Assembly: GCF_021699055.1 (NCBI RefSeq)
Contig: NZ_SSXC01000001.1
Coordinates: forward strand, 186,001-250,000
Reading direction: 5' to 3'
Origin: Blastococcus sp. MG754426
GTDB lineage: Bacteria; Actinomycetota; Actinomycetes; Mycobacteriales; Geodermatophilaceae
Length of the DNA: 64,000 nucleotides
This document shows positions 1 through 8,331 of the stretch, in pieces. The notes beneath the pieces are model-generated. The model ran no database searches. It saw only the letters and a list, made by a program, of their open reading frames with translations, and was not told the DNA's origin. Numbering within the stretch: the stretch's first letter is position 1; each line of letters opens with the position of its first letter. The position numbers and the translations under genes are program-made.

Positions 1-52
1 CGGCGCCCCGCCGCCCCCGCCCGGCTCCCAGCCGACGCACAGGGAGCCGACC

Positions 53-58
53 TAGACT
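53..58 (+). promoter_or_regulatory. -10 hexamer TAGACT
   Basis: TAGACT matches the actinobacterial -10 consensus TAnnnT. A transcript would start near position 65 and give a leader of roughly 65 nt to the DUF3105 gene, which has a GAGGAG ribosome site at 121-126. The same hexamer precedes kgd. No clear -35 box is seen. Confidence 0.45.
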
Positions 59-131
59 CGCCGCCGGTGAGCCGGGCCCGTCCGGCCCCCGCCGCACCGG
101 CGCGGACGCGCCCCGTGAACGAGGAGAGGCC

Positions 132-848
132 TTGGCCAAGGACCGCACGCCCGACAAGAGCCGCGCCACCGGTGGCGGGGCCACCCGGTCCGGCGGGCGC
201 GCAGGAGGCCGCACCCGGCCGCCGACGCAGGTCGTGGCGCAGCAGCGGCCGTGGGGGCTGATCGCCGCGGCGATCGCCGTCGTCGTCTTCGCCGCGGCCG
301 TCATCACCTACGCCGTCGTGCAGGTGCGCGAGGCCGACGCGCTGCGGGTCGACTCCATCGACGAGATCGACGGCGCCCAGGTCTTCGACTACGAGGGGGG
401 CCTGCACGACGACGGCCCCATCGAGTACACCGAGTCGCCGCCGGTCGGCGGGGAGCACGCCAACCTCTGGGCCGACTGCACGGGCACGGTCTACGACGTC
501 GACATCCGGCACGAGAACGCGGTGCACAGCCTGGAGCACGGCGCGGTGTGGATCACCTACAACCCCGACGAGGTCTCCGACGCCGACGTCGAGACCCTCG
601 CCGGGCTGGTCGAGGGCGTCTCCGGCCGGATGCTCTCGCCGTACGAGGGGCTGGACTCACCGATCAGCCTCCAGTCGTGGGGCCACCAGCTGAAGGTCGA
701 CAGCGCCGACGACGAGCGGATCCAGCAGTTCGCCGACCTGATGACGTACAAGGCCGACAGCTTCCCCGAGCCGGGCGCGACCTGCGAGAGCCCCACCTTC
801 CTGGCCGACCCGCTGCTGGAGAGCGACGACGCCCCGGCCACGCAGTGA
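132..848 (+). CDS. DUF3105 membrane-anchored protein
   Basis: A 238-residue protein with a basic, Gly-rich N-terminus, one transmembrane helix at about residues 41-64 and an extracytoplasmic DUF3105 domain from about residue 95 to 215. The domain is recognised from the conserved pattern around HSLEHGAVWITY at about residue 131 and a nearby Cys (ADCTG). The TTG start is chosen because GAGGAG lies 6-11 nt upstream and no better start precedes the helix. It is followed after 28 bp by a DUF305 gene, a pairing I recall from other actinobacteria. The biochemical role of DUF3105 is not known to me. The protein is probably outward facing, and a copper or redox link is only suggested by the neighbour. 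Confidence 0.85.
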   Translation: MAKDRTPDKSRATGGGATRSGGRAGGRTRPPTQVVAQQRPWGLIAAAIAVVVFAAAVITYAVVQVREADALRVDSIDEIDGAQVFDYEGGLHDDGPIEYTESPPVGGEHANLWADCTGTVYDVDIRHENAVHSLEHGAVWITYNPDEVSDADVETLAGLVEGVSGRMLSPYEGLDSPISLQSWGHQLKVDSADDERIQQFADLMTYKADSFPEPGATCESPTFLADPLLESDDAPATQ

Positions 849-876
849 CGACCCCGTCCCCCAGGAGGTCGATCCC

Positions 877-1548
877 GTGAGCGCAGGAGATCCCGGCCGG
901 CGCGGCCCTCTGCGGATCGCCCTCCTCGCCGTCATCGGCGTCGGCCTGCTCCTCCTCGGCGGGGGGCTGGCCGTCGCACTGGGCATCGGCCGGGATGGCC
1001 CGCCCGCGGCCGACTCGGTCGACGCCGGCTTCGCCCGCGACATGTCCCGGCACCACCTGCAGGGCGTCGAGATGGCCAACCTCGTCGCCGATCGCAGCGA
1101 CGACCCCGAGGTCGAGCAGCTCGCCTTCGACATCTCGGCCACGCAGACCAACCAGGCCGGGCGCATGCAGGGCTGGCTGTCCCTCTGGGGCGTCCCGCCC
1201 ACCGGCGGCGACACCATGGCCTGGATGCCCGCGGGCGAGGGGCACGCCGGCCACGACATGGCGGGCACGGAGACGGGCGCGGGCGCGCTGATGCCGGGCA
1301 TGGCCACCGAGGAGGAGCTCGCCGAGCTGCGCAGCCTGTCCGGCACCGCGTTCGACGTGCAGTTCCTCCGGCTGATGATCCGCCACCACCAGGGCGGTTT
1401 CGACATGGCGGCCCACGCCGCCGACGACGCCGAGGTGCAGGCCGTGCGGGACCTCGCCCGGTCGATGGTCCGGTCGCAGGGCGCCGAGGTCGAGACGATG
1501 ACCCGCATGCTCGCGGCCCGGGGCGGGACCCCCCTCCCGGAGCCGTGA
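877..1548 (+). CDS. DUF305 membrane-anchored His/Met-rich protein
   Basis: A 223-residue protein: N-terminal membrane helix at about residues 11-33, then a ferritin-like four-helix DUF305 domain. Two HH motifs are diagnostic: SRHHLQG near residue 57 and IRHHQGGF near 168. The loop between the two halves is rich in Met, His and Gly (GHAGHDMAG), suggesting soft-metal (copper) binding. That is an inference from family associations, not shown here. The GTG start has AGGAGG at 862-867. It lies 28 bp after the DUF3105 gene, so the two are probably one transcript. Confidence 0.85.
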   Translation: MSAGDPGRRGPLRIALLAVIGVGLLLLGGGLAVALGIGRDGPPAADSVDAGFARDMSRHHLQGVEMANLVADRSDDPEVEQLAFDISATQTNQAGRMQGWLSLWGVPPTGGDTMAWMPAGEGHAGHDMAGTETGAGALMPGMATEEELAELRSLSGTAFDVQFLRLMIRHHQGGFDMAAHAADDAEVQAVRDLARSMVRSQGAEVETMTRMLAARGGTPLPEP

Positions 1549-1618
1549 CCGGCGCCGCGGGAGGCGCCGCACGGGCGTCGACCGCGGGCTGGTAACTTCT
1601 CCTCTGCCCCACCACCGA

Positions 1619-1690
1619 GCCCCCGTAGCTCAGGGGATAGAGCACCGCCCTCCGGAGGCGGGTGCGCAGGTTCGAATCCTGCCGGGGGCA
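1619..1690 (+). tRNA. tRNA-Arg (anticodon CCG)
   Basis: The cloverleaf folds fully. Acceptor GCCCCCG pairs with CGGGGGC at 1683-1689, the anticodon stem CCGCC/GGCGG carries loop CTCCGGA (anticodon CCG, codon CGG), and the T arm is GCAGG-TTCGAAT-CCTGC. The discriminator is A1690. CCA is not encoded (ACCCA follows). A -10 box TAACTT lies at 1593-1598. An intrinsic terminator follows at 1747-1783. Confidence 0.95.
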
Positions 1691-1746
1691 CCCACGCGAG
1701 CCGGACCGGGATGCCCCGGGAGCCGGCCGGCAGCAGCGAGCAGCCA

Positions 1747-1783
1747 GGCCCCGCGGGCACCCGACCAGGGTGCCGGCGGGGCC
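1747..1783 (+). terminator. hairpin terminator after tRNA-Arg
   Basis: Arms 1747-1762 and 1768-1783 form a 16-bp stem with a single mismatch around the five-base loop GACCA. No long T-run follows, which is common for actinobacterial terminators. It separates the tRNA from metP. Confidence 0.75.
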
Positions 1784-1922
1784 TGTTCTCGTCGTGGGTG
1801 GGCAGCGGCACGGCTCGGGGTGTTCGGGGACGGCGGCGGGTGTTTGATGAGGTCCGGGCGCCGGTACCGCCCGGTGCCCGAGGTGCCCGCAGGCCGGCCG
1901 CAACCACCACGCAGGAGGTCCG

Positions 1923-3533
1923 ATGAGCTCGACAGCGGGCGCCGCTGCCCAGCAGGAGCGCCGGCGCGGCGCCTTCAGCTCCCGGCGGGTCTTCATCCTC
2001 GCGGCGATCGGCTCGGCGGTCGGGTTGGGCAACATCTGGCGGTTCCCCTACGTCGCCTACGAGAACGGCGGCGGAGCGTTCGTCGTGCCGTACCTGGTGG
2101 CGCTGCTGACCGCGGGCATCCCCTTCCTGCTGCTCGACTACGCGATCGGCCACCGCCACCGCGGCTCCGCGCCGCTCTCCTTCGCCCGCCTCCGCCGCGG
2201 CGCCGAGGGGCTCGGCTGGTGGCAGGTGGCGATCTGCTTCCTCATCGCCGTGTACTACGCCGCCGTGCTGGCGTGGGCGCTGAGCTACACGTTCTTCTCG
2301 GTCGACCAGGCGTGGGGCGCCGATCCGGAGGCCTTCTTCTTCGGGGAGTACCTGCAGGCCGGTGACGTCGAGGTGACCGCCGACGTGGTGCCCGGGGTGC
2401 TGGTGCCCCTGGCGGTCGTCTGGCTGGCCGTGCTGGTGGTCATGGCGCTCGGCGTCCAGCGCGGCATCGGCGTGGTGTCGCTGGTCTTCATCCCGGTGCT
2501 GGTGCTCGCCTTCGCCACCCTGGTGGTGCAGGCGCTGCTGCTGCCCGGGGCGGGGGCCGGCCTGGACGCCCTGTTCACCCCCGACTGGGCGGCGCTCGCC
2601 GAGCCCGCGGTCTGGGCCGCGGCGTTCGGCCAGATCTTCTTCTCGCTGTCCATCGGCTTCGGCATCATGATCACCTACGCCTCCTACGTCGGCCGCCGCG
2701 AGGACATGACGGGCTCCGGCCTCGTCGTCGGGTTCTCGAACTCGAGCTTCGAGCTGCTGGCCGGCATCGGCGTGTTCGCCGCGCTCGGCTTCATGGCCCA
2801 GGCCGGCGGCGTCGCGGTCGGTGAGGTCGCCGACGACGGGATCGGCCTGGCCTTCGTCGCCTTCCCGGCGATCATCAGCGAGGCCCCCGCGGGCGCGCTC
2901 ATCGGCGTCCTGTTCTTCGGCTCGCTGGTCATCGCCGGCATCACCTCGCTGATCAGCGTCATCGAGGTGGTCATCTCCGCCGTCCGCGACAAGCTCGACA
3001 CCAGCCGGCTGACCGCCACCCTCGCCGTCGTGGTGCCCACCGCGGTGCTGAGCCTGGTGCTCTTCAGCACCACGAGCGGGATCTACGTGCTCGACGTCGT
3101 CGACCACTTCGTCAACCAGTACGGCATCCTCGTCGTCGCGCTGCTGAGCATGCTGGTCGTCGCCTGGGGGCTCCGGGCGCTGCCCCGGCTCGCCGACCAC
3201 CTCAACGTGCACGGCCGCCCCCGGCTCGGCAGCGGCTGGCGGGTGCTGACCAGCGTCGTGGCCCCCGCGGGGCTGGCCGTCGTGCTCGTGCTGGCGGTGC
3301 GCGACGACCTGGATGCGCCCTACGGGGACTACCCCACCTGGCTCCTGCTCGGCTTCGGCTGGCTGCTGGTCCTGGCGCTGCCGCTGGTCGGCTTCCTGCT
3401 CGCCCGGCTGCCGTGGCGCGCCGGGACCCACCTGGACGGCCCGCCACCGGGCTCCGACCCCGGAGCACCCCTGGCGGAGGCGACGCCCCGCGACCGCTCG
3501 GTCAGCGGCTACGACGAGGGAGGCCGGCGGTGA
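1923..3533 (+). CDS. metP: NSS-family Na+-dependent amino-acid importer, large subunit (MetP-like)
   Basis: A 536-residue polytopic protein of the neurotransmitter:sodium symporter family. The TM1 signature GSAVGLGNIWRFPYV at about residues 32-46 forms the unwound substrate and Na+ site of LeuT-type transporters. About 11-12 hydrophobic segments follow. AGGAGG at 1913-1918 sets the ATG start. Its stop overlaps the GTG of a 52-residue single-helix gene resembling MetS. In Corynebacterium glutamicum MetP and MetS together import methionine and alanine, so this pair probably does the same. Substrate identity is inferred from that pairing rather than from residues in the binding site. Confidence 0.85.
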   Translation: MSSTAGAAAQQERRRGAFSSRRVFILAAIGSAVGLGNIWRFPYVAYENGGGAFVVPYLVALLTAGIPFLLLDYAIGHRHRGSAPLSFARLRRGAEGLGWWQVAICFLIAVYYAAVLAWALSYTFFSVDQAWGADPEAFFFGEYLQAGDVEVTADVVPGVLVPLAVVWLAVLVVMALGVQRGIGVVSLVFIPVLVLAFATLVVQALLLPGAGAGLDALFTPDWAALAEPAVWAAAFGQIFFSLSIGFGIMITYASYVGRREDMTGSGLVVGFSNSSFELLAGIGVFAALGFMAQAGGVAVGEVADDGIGLAFVAFPAIISEAPAGALIGVLFFGSLVIAGITSLISVIEVVISAVRDKLDTSRLTATLAVVVPTAVLSLVLFSTTSGIYVLDVVDHFVNQYGILVVALLSMLVVAWGLRALPRLADHLNVHGRPRLGSGWRVLTSVVAPAGLAVVLVLAVRDDLDAPYGDYPTWLLLGFGWLLVLALPLVGFLLARLPWRAGTHLDGPPPGSDPGAPLAEATPRDRSVSGYDEGGRR

Positions 3534-3688
3534 GCGCGAGCGCGATCGTGATGATGGTGGTGGCGATGCTGATCATCTGGGGCGGCCTCGCCCTGGCGGT
3601 CACCAGCCTGGTGCGCCACGGCGCCGTCGAGCAACGCGCGGAGAACGTGCGCCGGGCCGGCCACCGCCGCGGGCCGGTCAGCTGGTGA
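3530..3688 (+). CDS. metS: MetS-like small subunit of NSS transporter
   Basis: A 52-residue protein starting at a GTG that overlaps the metP stop (GTGA), so translation is coupled. It has one hydrophobic helix at about residues 3-27 (SAIVMMVVAMLIIWGGLALA) followed by a basic tail, as in MetS, the small subunit required by MetP transporters. The stop overlaps the 3' end of the convergent SDR gene by 11 bp. The size makes it easy to miss. The assignment rests on position, size and topology. Confidence 0.85.
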   Translation: MSASAIVMMVVAMLIIWGGLALAVTSLVRHGAVEQRAENVRRAGHRRGPVSW

Positions 3689-4448
3689 GCATCCCGCCCT
3701 CGACCGGGATGGTCGTGCCGGTGACGTACCCGCCGGCGTCGCTGACCAGGAAGACCAGCGCGGCGGCGAGCTCCTCGGGCTCGCCCTTGCGCCCGACCAG
3801 CACCCGGGACAGCTGCGACTCCAGGTAGCCCTCGGGGTACTGGTCGGTCATCTCCGAGGTGAAGAACCCCGGCGCCAGGGCGTTCACCCGGATCCCCTTG
3901 CGGCCGGTCCACTGCTGGGCGAGGTCGCGGGTCAGCCCGATCAGCCCCGCCTTGCTCGCGGCGTAGGCCGCCTGCGGCAGGCCGGCCGTGGTCAGGCCGA
4001 GGACGCTGGAGATGTTCACGATGGAGCTGCCGGGCTGCATGACGCGGCCGCAGGCCTGCGCCATCCAGTAGCAGCCGTTGAGGTTGACGTCGATGACCTG
4101 CCGGAACTGGTCGGGCGTCTCGCGGGTGGCCGGCACCGCGGTGCCCACCCCGGCGTTGTTCACGAGGACGTCGACCTTGCCGAACTCGGCCATGGCGGCG
4201 TCGACGAGCGCCTGGCAGTCCTCCGGCCGGGAGACGTCGGTGGCCACGCTGATCGCCCGCCGCCCCGCCGCCTCCACCGCGCCCTGGGTCTCGGCGAGCC
4301 GGTCGGCGCGGCGGGCGCCGAGCACGACGTCGCAGCCGGCCTCGGCCAGCGTGCGGGCGAAGACCGCGCCCAGCCCGGACGAGGCCCCGGTGACGATGGC
4401 GACGCGGTCGTCGAGGCGGAAGAAGTCGAGGATCGAGCGGTCGGGCAT
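3678..4448 (-). CDS. SDR-family NAD(P)-dependent oxidoreductase
   Basis: A 256-residue classical short-chain dehydrogenase/reductase. Visible are the cofactor motif TGASSGLG (20-27), NNAG (97-100), the catalytic Ser at about 147 and Y162-x3-K166, with a C-terminal GTTIPVEGG typical of FabG-like enzymes. The ATG is preceded by GAGGAGA. The substrate cannot be told from sequence. It is divergent from the PHA synthase operon, so a role as a (R)-3-hydroxyacyl-CoA (acetoacetyl-CoA) reductase supplying PHA monomers is possible but unproven. Confidence 0.85.
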   Translation of the reverse strand: MPDRSILDFFRLDDRVAIVTGASSGLGAVFARTLAEAGCDVVLGARRADRLAETQGAVEAAGRRAISVATDVSRPEDCQALVDAAMAEFGKVDVLVNNAGVGTAVPATRETPDQFRQVIDVNLNGCYWMAQACGRVMQPGSSIVNISSVLGLTTAGLPQAAYAASKAGLIGLTRDLAQQWTGRKGIRVNALAPGFFTSEMTDQYPEGYLESQLSRVLVGRKGEPEELAAALVFLVSDAGGYVTGTTIPVEGGMLTS

Positions 4449-4570
4449 GAGCGGGGGTCTCCTCGCGGTCGGGGGCTGTCGGGCCACCGTATCGGCCGTG
4501 TGCGGTAGATCACCCGCCGAGCCGGGTAGGCACCTCGCCGTCCAGCCAGCGACGACCGGGAGGACGACCG

Positions 4571-4624
4571 ATGACCGACCTCGCGCAGCGCCCGCGCGAC
4601 GCCGCGCGGCGGGTGGGCCGGTGA
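4571..4624 (+). CDS. 17-codon leader ORF coupled to the phaE-like gene
   Basis: A 17-residue ORF reading MTDLAQRPRDAARRVGR. It has a strong GGGAGG site at 4558-4563, 7 nt before its ATG. Its TGA (4622-4624) overlaps the GTG (4621) of the next gene. The downstream gene has no ribosome site of its own outside this ORF, so the short ORF probably delivers ribosomes to it by termination-reinitiation. Whether the peptide itself has a function is unknown. Confidence 0.5.
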   Translation: MTDLAQRPRDAARRVGR

Positions 4625-5043
4625 GCGCCCCGCTGTGGCGCCAGGCGTTCGACGCCGCGGAACGGGCCGTGGCACCGCGGGCGGAGAGCCTGGTCCGCAC
4701 CGAGCACTTCGCGCTCGGCACCGCCCTGGTGCGGCGGGCGCAGACCCTCGCGAGCCGGTCGGCGCAGCAGCTGAGCGCCCGCGCCTGGCACCTGCTCAAC
4801 CTGCCCGCGGGCAGCGACATCAGCCGGCTGCGGGCCCAGGTGGGCTCCCTCGACCGCGAGGTGCGGCGGCTGACCATCCAGCTGGAGCAGGAGCGGCGCC
4901 GCAGCGCGGCTGCACGCCCACGCGCCCAGCGACCGACGACGAGCCCGACCACGGAGGACAGCGATGCCGACGGTGCCCAGCCCGCAGACGGTGCTCGACC
5001 GCGTCCGCCGCGACGTCGAGCGCAACACCCTCCGCGCCCGTAA
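4621..5043 (+). CDS. small PhaE-like PHA synthase partner
   Basis: A 140-residue protein directly upstream of, and overlapping by 80 bp, a class III PHA synthase gene. Residues 59-90 (LNLPAGSDISRLRAQVGSLD and the following heptads) resemble the conserved C-terminal segment of PhaE, NLP-x-R/G-SDV-x-RL followed by a coiled coil. Canonical PhaE is about 350 residues, so this would be a minimal subunit keeping only the synthase-contact region. The tail after residue 100 is disordered and Pro/Arg-rich. The GTG start is coupled to the 17-codon leader ORF. The assignment rests on one motif plus position. A phasin-like granule protein is the alternative. Confidence 0.6.
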   Translation: MSAPLWRQAFDAAERAVAPRAESLVRTEHFALGTALVRRAQTLASRSAQQLSARAWHLLNLPAGSDISRLRAQVGSLDREVRRLTIQLEQERRRSAAARPRAQRPTTSPTTEDSDADGAQPADGARPRPPRRRAQHPPRP

Positions 5044-6088
5044 CGGCATCAAGCTCGTCGCCGGCGTCGACCGGCCGGGGGTCGGCCAGACCCCCAAGGA
5101 CGTCGTCTGGCAGCGGGGCCGCACCCAGCTGTGGCACTACCGCAACGACCCGGACACCCACGGCGGCGTCCGGTACGGGCCCCCGCTGCTGATCGTCTTC
5201 AGCCTGGTGAGCCGCAGCTACATCCTGGACCTGACGCCCGGCAACAGCTTCGTGGAGCAGCTGCTGGAGGCCGGCTTCGACGTCTACATGCTCGACTGGG
5301 GTGAACCCGACGAGCGGGACGCCGGCAACGGGCTGGAGGACTACGTCGACGACTACATCCCCGCCGGCATCGACCGGGTCCTCGAGCTCTCCGGCGCCGA
5401 CGAGGTCAACCTGTTCGGCTACTGCTTCGGCGGGGACCTCGCCCTGCTCTACGCGGCACACCACCCCGACGCGCCGCTGCGCAGCCTCACCGTGCTGGCG
5501 ACCCCGGTCGACTTCCGGCACATGGGCCCGCTCGCCGACATCTTCGCCGTCGGCGGGATGGACGTGGCATCGGTCCTCGACGCGGACGGCAACGTCCCGC
5601 CCTCGGTCGTCGTCCAGGGCTTCCGGGCGCTGACCCCGACCGCGGAGGTGACCCGCTACGTCACCCTCTGGGAGCGGCTCTGGAACGACGAGTACGTCGC
5701 GTCGTACCAGGCCATGACCGGCTGGTCGGACGACCACGTGCCCTTCCCCGGCGCCGCCGCGCGGCAGACGGCGGAGATGCTCGTCCGGGCCAACGGCATG
5801 GTGAACGACCGGCTCACCGTCGGCGGGGACCGGGTCCACCTCGCCGACATCCAGGTCCCGTTCCTCACCGTGCGGGCCAACCGCGACCACATCGTGCCGC
5901 CGGCGGCCACGGCCCCGCTGATCGACCTGGTCGGCTCCCCCGACAAGCACGAGCTCCGCCTCGACGCCGGCCACATGGGGCTGGTCGTCGGGCGGACCGC
6001 GGCGAGGACGACGGTGCCCACGATCATCGACTTCGTCCGCCGGCGCAGCGACCTGCTCGACCCCGACGAGAAGCTCCAGGAGGACTGA
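4964..6088 (+). CDS. phaC: class III poly(R)-hydroxyalkanoate synthase subunit PhaC
   Basis: A 374-residue alpha/beta-hydrolase, the length of class III PhaC (about 355-375), not of class I (about 590). The lipase-like box GYCFGG at 152-157 supplies nucleophile C154. An Asp in NRDHIVPP (about 307) and a His in DAGHMGLVVG (about 336) complete the triad. It polymerises (R)-3-hydroxyacyl-CoA into carbon-storage granules. GGAGG at 4953-4957 fixes the ATG start, although this puts the start inside the upstream PhaE-like gene. A GNAT gene follows after 1 bp. Confidence 0.9.
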   Translation: MPTVPSPQTVLDRVRRDVERNTLRARNGIKLVAGVDRPGVGQTPKDVVWQRGRTQLWHYRNDPDTHGGVRYGPPLLIVFSLVSRSYILDLTPGNSFVEQLLEAGFDVYMLDWGEPDERDAGNGLEDYVDDYIPAGIDRVLELSGADEVNLFGYCFGGDLALLYAAHHPDAPLRSLTVLATPVDFRHMGPLADIFAVGGMDVASVLDADGNVPPSVVVQGFRALTPTAEVTRYVTLWERLWNDEYVASYQAMTGWSDDHVPFPGAAARQTAEMLVRANGMVNDRLTVGGDRVHLADIQVPFLTVRANRDHIVPPAATAPLIDLVGSPDKHELRLDAGHMGLVVGRTAARTTVPTIIDFVRRRSDLLDPDEKLQED

Positions 6089-6089
6089 C

Positions 6090-6656
6090 GTGACGGTGGT
6101 GGAACTCGGGCCCGAGCGCTGCGACGCGCTGCTGCGGTTCTTCGGCGACCTCCCCGCGGGGGACCTGACCTTCATCAAGGAGGAGGTCACCGACCCGGAG
6201 ACGGTCCGCTCGTGGGCCACCGGCGCGTCCGCCGGCGGCCGCTGGGTGGCCGTCGACACCGGTGGGGAGGGTGGGGACGGCACGGACGAGGTCACCGGTT
6301 ACGTCGCCGTCCGCCCGCTCCCGGGCTGGTCGGACCACGTCGGGGAGATCCGCCTGGTGGTCGCGCCGTCGCGCCGTGGCAGCGGGCTCGGCCGGGAGCT
6401 GGCCCGGCAGGCGCTGGTGGGCGCGGTCGCCTCGGGGCTGTCGAAGCTCGTGGTCGAGGTCGTCGCCGAGCAGGGTCCGGCGCTCGCCCTCTTCGGTGAC
6501 CTCGGCTTCACCGGCGAGGCGCTGCTCAAGGACCACATCCGCGACCGCAGCGGCGAGCTCCGCGACCTCATGGTGCTGGCGCACCACGTCTCCGACACGT
6601 GGGCGGGCATGGACAGCGTCGGCATCGCCGACGAGCTCGGGACGCCGGCCGGCTGA
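6090..6656 (+). CDS. GNAT-family N-acetyltransferase
   Basis: A 188-residue single-domain GNAT. The acetyl-CoA-binding motif A is seen as VVAPSRRGSGLGRELARQAL at about residues 90-109 (R/Q-x-x-G-x-G/A pattern). The GTG start is 1 bp after the phaC stop and its AGGAGG site lies in the phaC 3' end, so it belongs to the same operon. The substrate is unknown. A protein-acetylating role on PHA synthesis would be speculation. Confidence 0.8.
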   Translation: MTVVELGPERCDALLRFFGDLPAGDLTFIKEEVTDPETVRSWATGASAGGRWVAVDTGGEGGDGTDEVTGYVAVRPLPGWSDHVGEIRLVVAPSRRGSGLGRELARQALVGAVASGLSKLVVEVVAEQGPALALFGDLGFTGEALLKDHIRDRSGELRDLMVLAHHVSDTWAGMDSVGIADELGTPAG

Positions 6657-6662
6657 CCCCGG

Positions 6663-8300
6663 TCAGCGTTCGGTGACCCGCCCGCCGTCGACCTCGAGGA
6701 GCCGGTCGGTGGCGACGGCGGCCAGCATCCGCCGGTCGTGGGTGACGAGCAGCAGGGTGCCCGGGTAGCCGGCCAGCGCCTGCTCCAGCTGCTCGATGGC
6801 CGGCAGGTCCAGGTGGTTGGTCGGCTCGTCGAGAACGAGCACGTTGACCCCGCGCGCCTGCAGCAGCGCCAGCGCCGCACGGGTCCGCTCCCCCGGCGAG
6901 AGCGTGACCGCCGGGCGCAGCACGTGGTCGGCGGTGAGCCCGAACTTGGCCAGCAGCGTGCGCACCTCCGCCGTCGGCCAGTCGGGCACCTCGGCCCCGA
7001 AGGCGTCGAGCAGCTGCTCGGGACCCAGGAAGCGCCCGCGGGCCTGGTCGACCTCACCGACCCGGACCGACGGGCCGAGCGACGCGGTGCCCTCGTCCAG
7101 CGGCACCCGGCCGAGCAGCGCCGCCAGGAGGGTCGACTTCCCGGACCCGTTGGCGCCGGTGATCGCGATGCGGTCCCCCCGGTCGACCTGCAGGTCGACC
7201 GGCCCGAGGGTGAACCCGCCCCGCCGGGCGACCGCCCCCCGGAGCGTGGCCACGACCGCCCCGGCGAGCGGTGCAGCGGCGATCTCCATGCGGAGCTCCC
7301 ACTCCTTGCGGGGCTCCTCGACGACGTCGAGCCGCTCGATCATCCGCTGGGTCTGCCTGGCCTTCGCCGCCTGCTTCTCCGACGACGCGCGCTGCGCCGC
7401 CTTGATGTGCTTGTCGCCGTCCTTGGACTTCTTGATGGAGTCGCGGACGCCCTTGGCCATCCAGTTCCGCTGCATCCGCGCCCGCGCCTCGAGCCCGGCC
7501 TTGGTGTCGGCGAACTCGTCGTACTCCTCGCGCGCGTGCCGGCGGGCCACCTCGCGCTCCACCAGGTAGGCCTCGTAGCCGCCGTCGTGCACCCGCACGA
7601 GCTGCTGGGCGAGGTCGAGCTCGACGATGCGGTTGGCCGTGCGGGCGAGGAACTCGCGGTCGTGGCTGACCACGACGACGCCGGAGCGGGAACCGGCCAC
7701 GAACCGCTCCAGCTGGTCCAGGCCGGCGAGGTCGAGGTCGTTGGTCGGCTCGTCGAGCAGCAGGACGTCGTAGCGGGAGAGCAGCAGGGAGGCCAGCCCC
7801 ACACGGGCGGCCTGCCCGCCGGAGAGGCCGGTCATCGGCGCGTCGAGCCCGACACCGGGGGCGACGTCCGCCACCACCTCGGCCGCCCGCTCCTCGAGGT
7901 CGGCACCGCCGAGCGCTAGCCAGCGCTCCAGCGCGTCGCCGTAGGCGTCGTCCGCACCCGGTGCCCCCGCCGCGAGCGCCTCGGTGGCCGCGTCGAGCAG
8001 CACCTGCGCGGCGGCGACCCCCGTGCGCCGGGCGAGCGCGGCCACGACCGTCTCGCCCACGCGCCGCTCGTGCTCCTGCGGCAGGTAGCCGAGGGCCGCG
8101 GTCGGCGGGCTGAGGGAGATGCTCCCGGACTCGGCCGGGAGCTCCCCGGCCAGCGTCCGCAGCAGGGTGGACTTGCCTGCGCCGTTCACCCCGACCAGGC
8201 CGACGACGTCCCCCGGGGCGACGACGAGGTCGAGGTCGGAGAAGAGCACGCGGGCGCCGTGACCGGCTGCCAGTCCGCGGGCGACGAGGGTGGCGGTCAC
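6663..8300 (-). CDS. ABC-F family ATPase
   Basis: A 545-residue soluble protein with two ABC domains and no transmembrane segment. Walker A motifs are GVNGAGKST (about residue 38) and GANGSGKST (about 380). The signatures LSGGQ and LSPGE each precede a Walker B/D-loop (LLLDEPTNDLD, VLVLDEPTNHLD). The two halves are joined by the charged ABC-F linker rich in Lys/Arg. ABC-F proteins act on the ribosomal E site as translation factors or antibiotic-protection factors. Nothing here discriminates between the two roles. It is convergent with the GNAT gene. Confidence 0.88.
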   Translation of the reverse strand: MTATLVARGLAAGHGARVLFSDLDLVVAPGDVVGLVGVNGAGKSTLLRTLAGELPAESGSISLSPPTAALGYLPQEHERRVGETVVAALARRTGVAAAQVLLDAATEALAAGAPGADDAYGDALERWLALGGADLEERAAEVVADVAPGVGLDAPMTGLSGGQAARVGLASLLLSRYDVLLLDEPTNDLDLAGLDQLERFVAGSRSGVVVVSHDREFLARTANRIVELDLAQQLVRVHDGGYEAYLVEREVARRHAREEYDEFADTKAGLEARARMQRNWMAKGVRDSIKKSKDGDKHIKAAQRASSEKQAAKARQTQRMIERLDVVEEPRKEWELRMEIAAAPLAGAVVATLRGAVARRGGFTLGPVDLQVDRGDRIAITGANGSGKSTLLAALLGRVPLDEGTASLGPSVRVGEVDQARGRFLGPEQLLDAFGAEVPDWPTAEVRTLLAKFGLTADHVLRPAVTLSPGERTRAALALLQARGVNVLVLDEPTNHLDLPAIEQLEQALAGYPGTLLLVTHDRRMLAAVATDRLLEVDGGRVTER

Positions 8301-8331
8301 CCCTCCAGCCTGCCAAGCGGCCGGACGGGGG

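Noticed and set aside
657-3431. A 924-codon open frame on the minus strand, antisense to DUF3105, DUF305, tRNA-Arg and metP
   Set aside because: Its translation is dominated by Arg, Gly, His, Gln and Asp with no domain, and it crosses a tRNA and several well-supported plus-strand genes. It is a side effect of high G+C in the third codon position.
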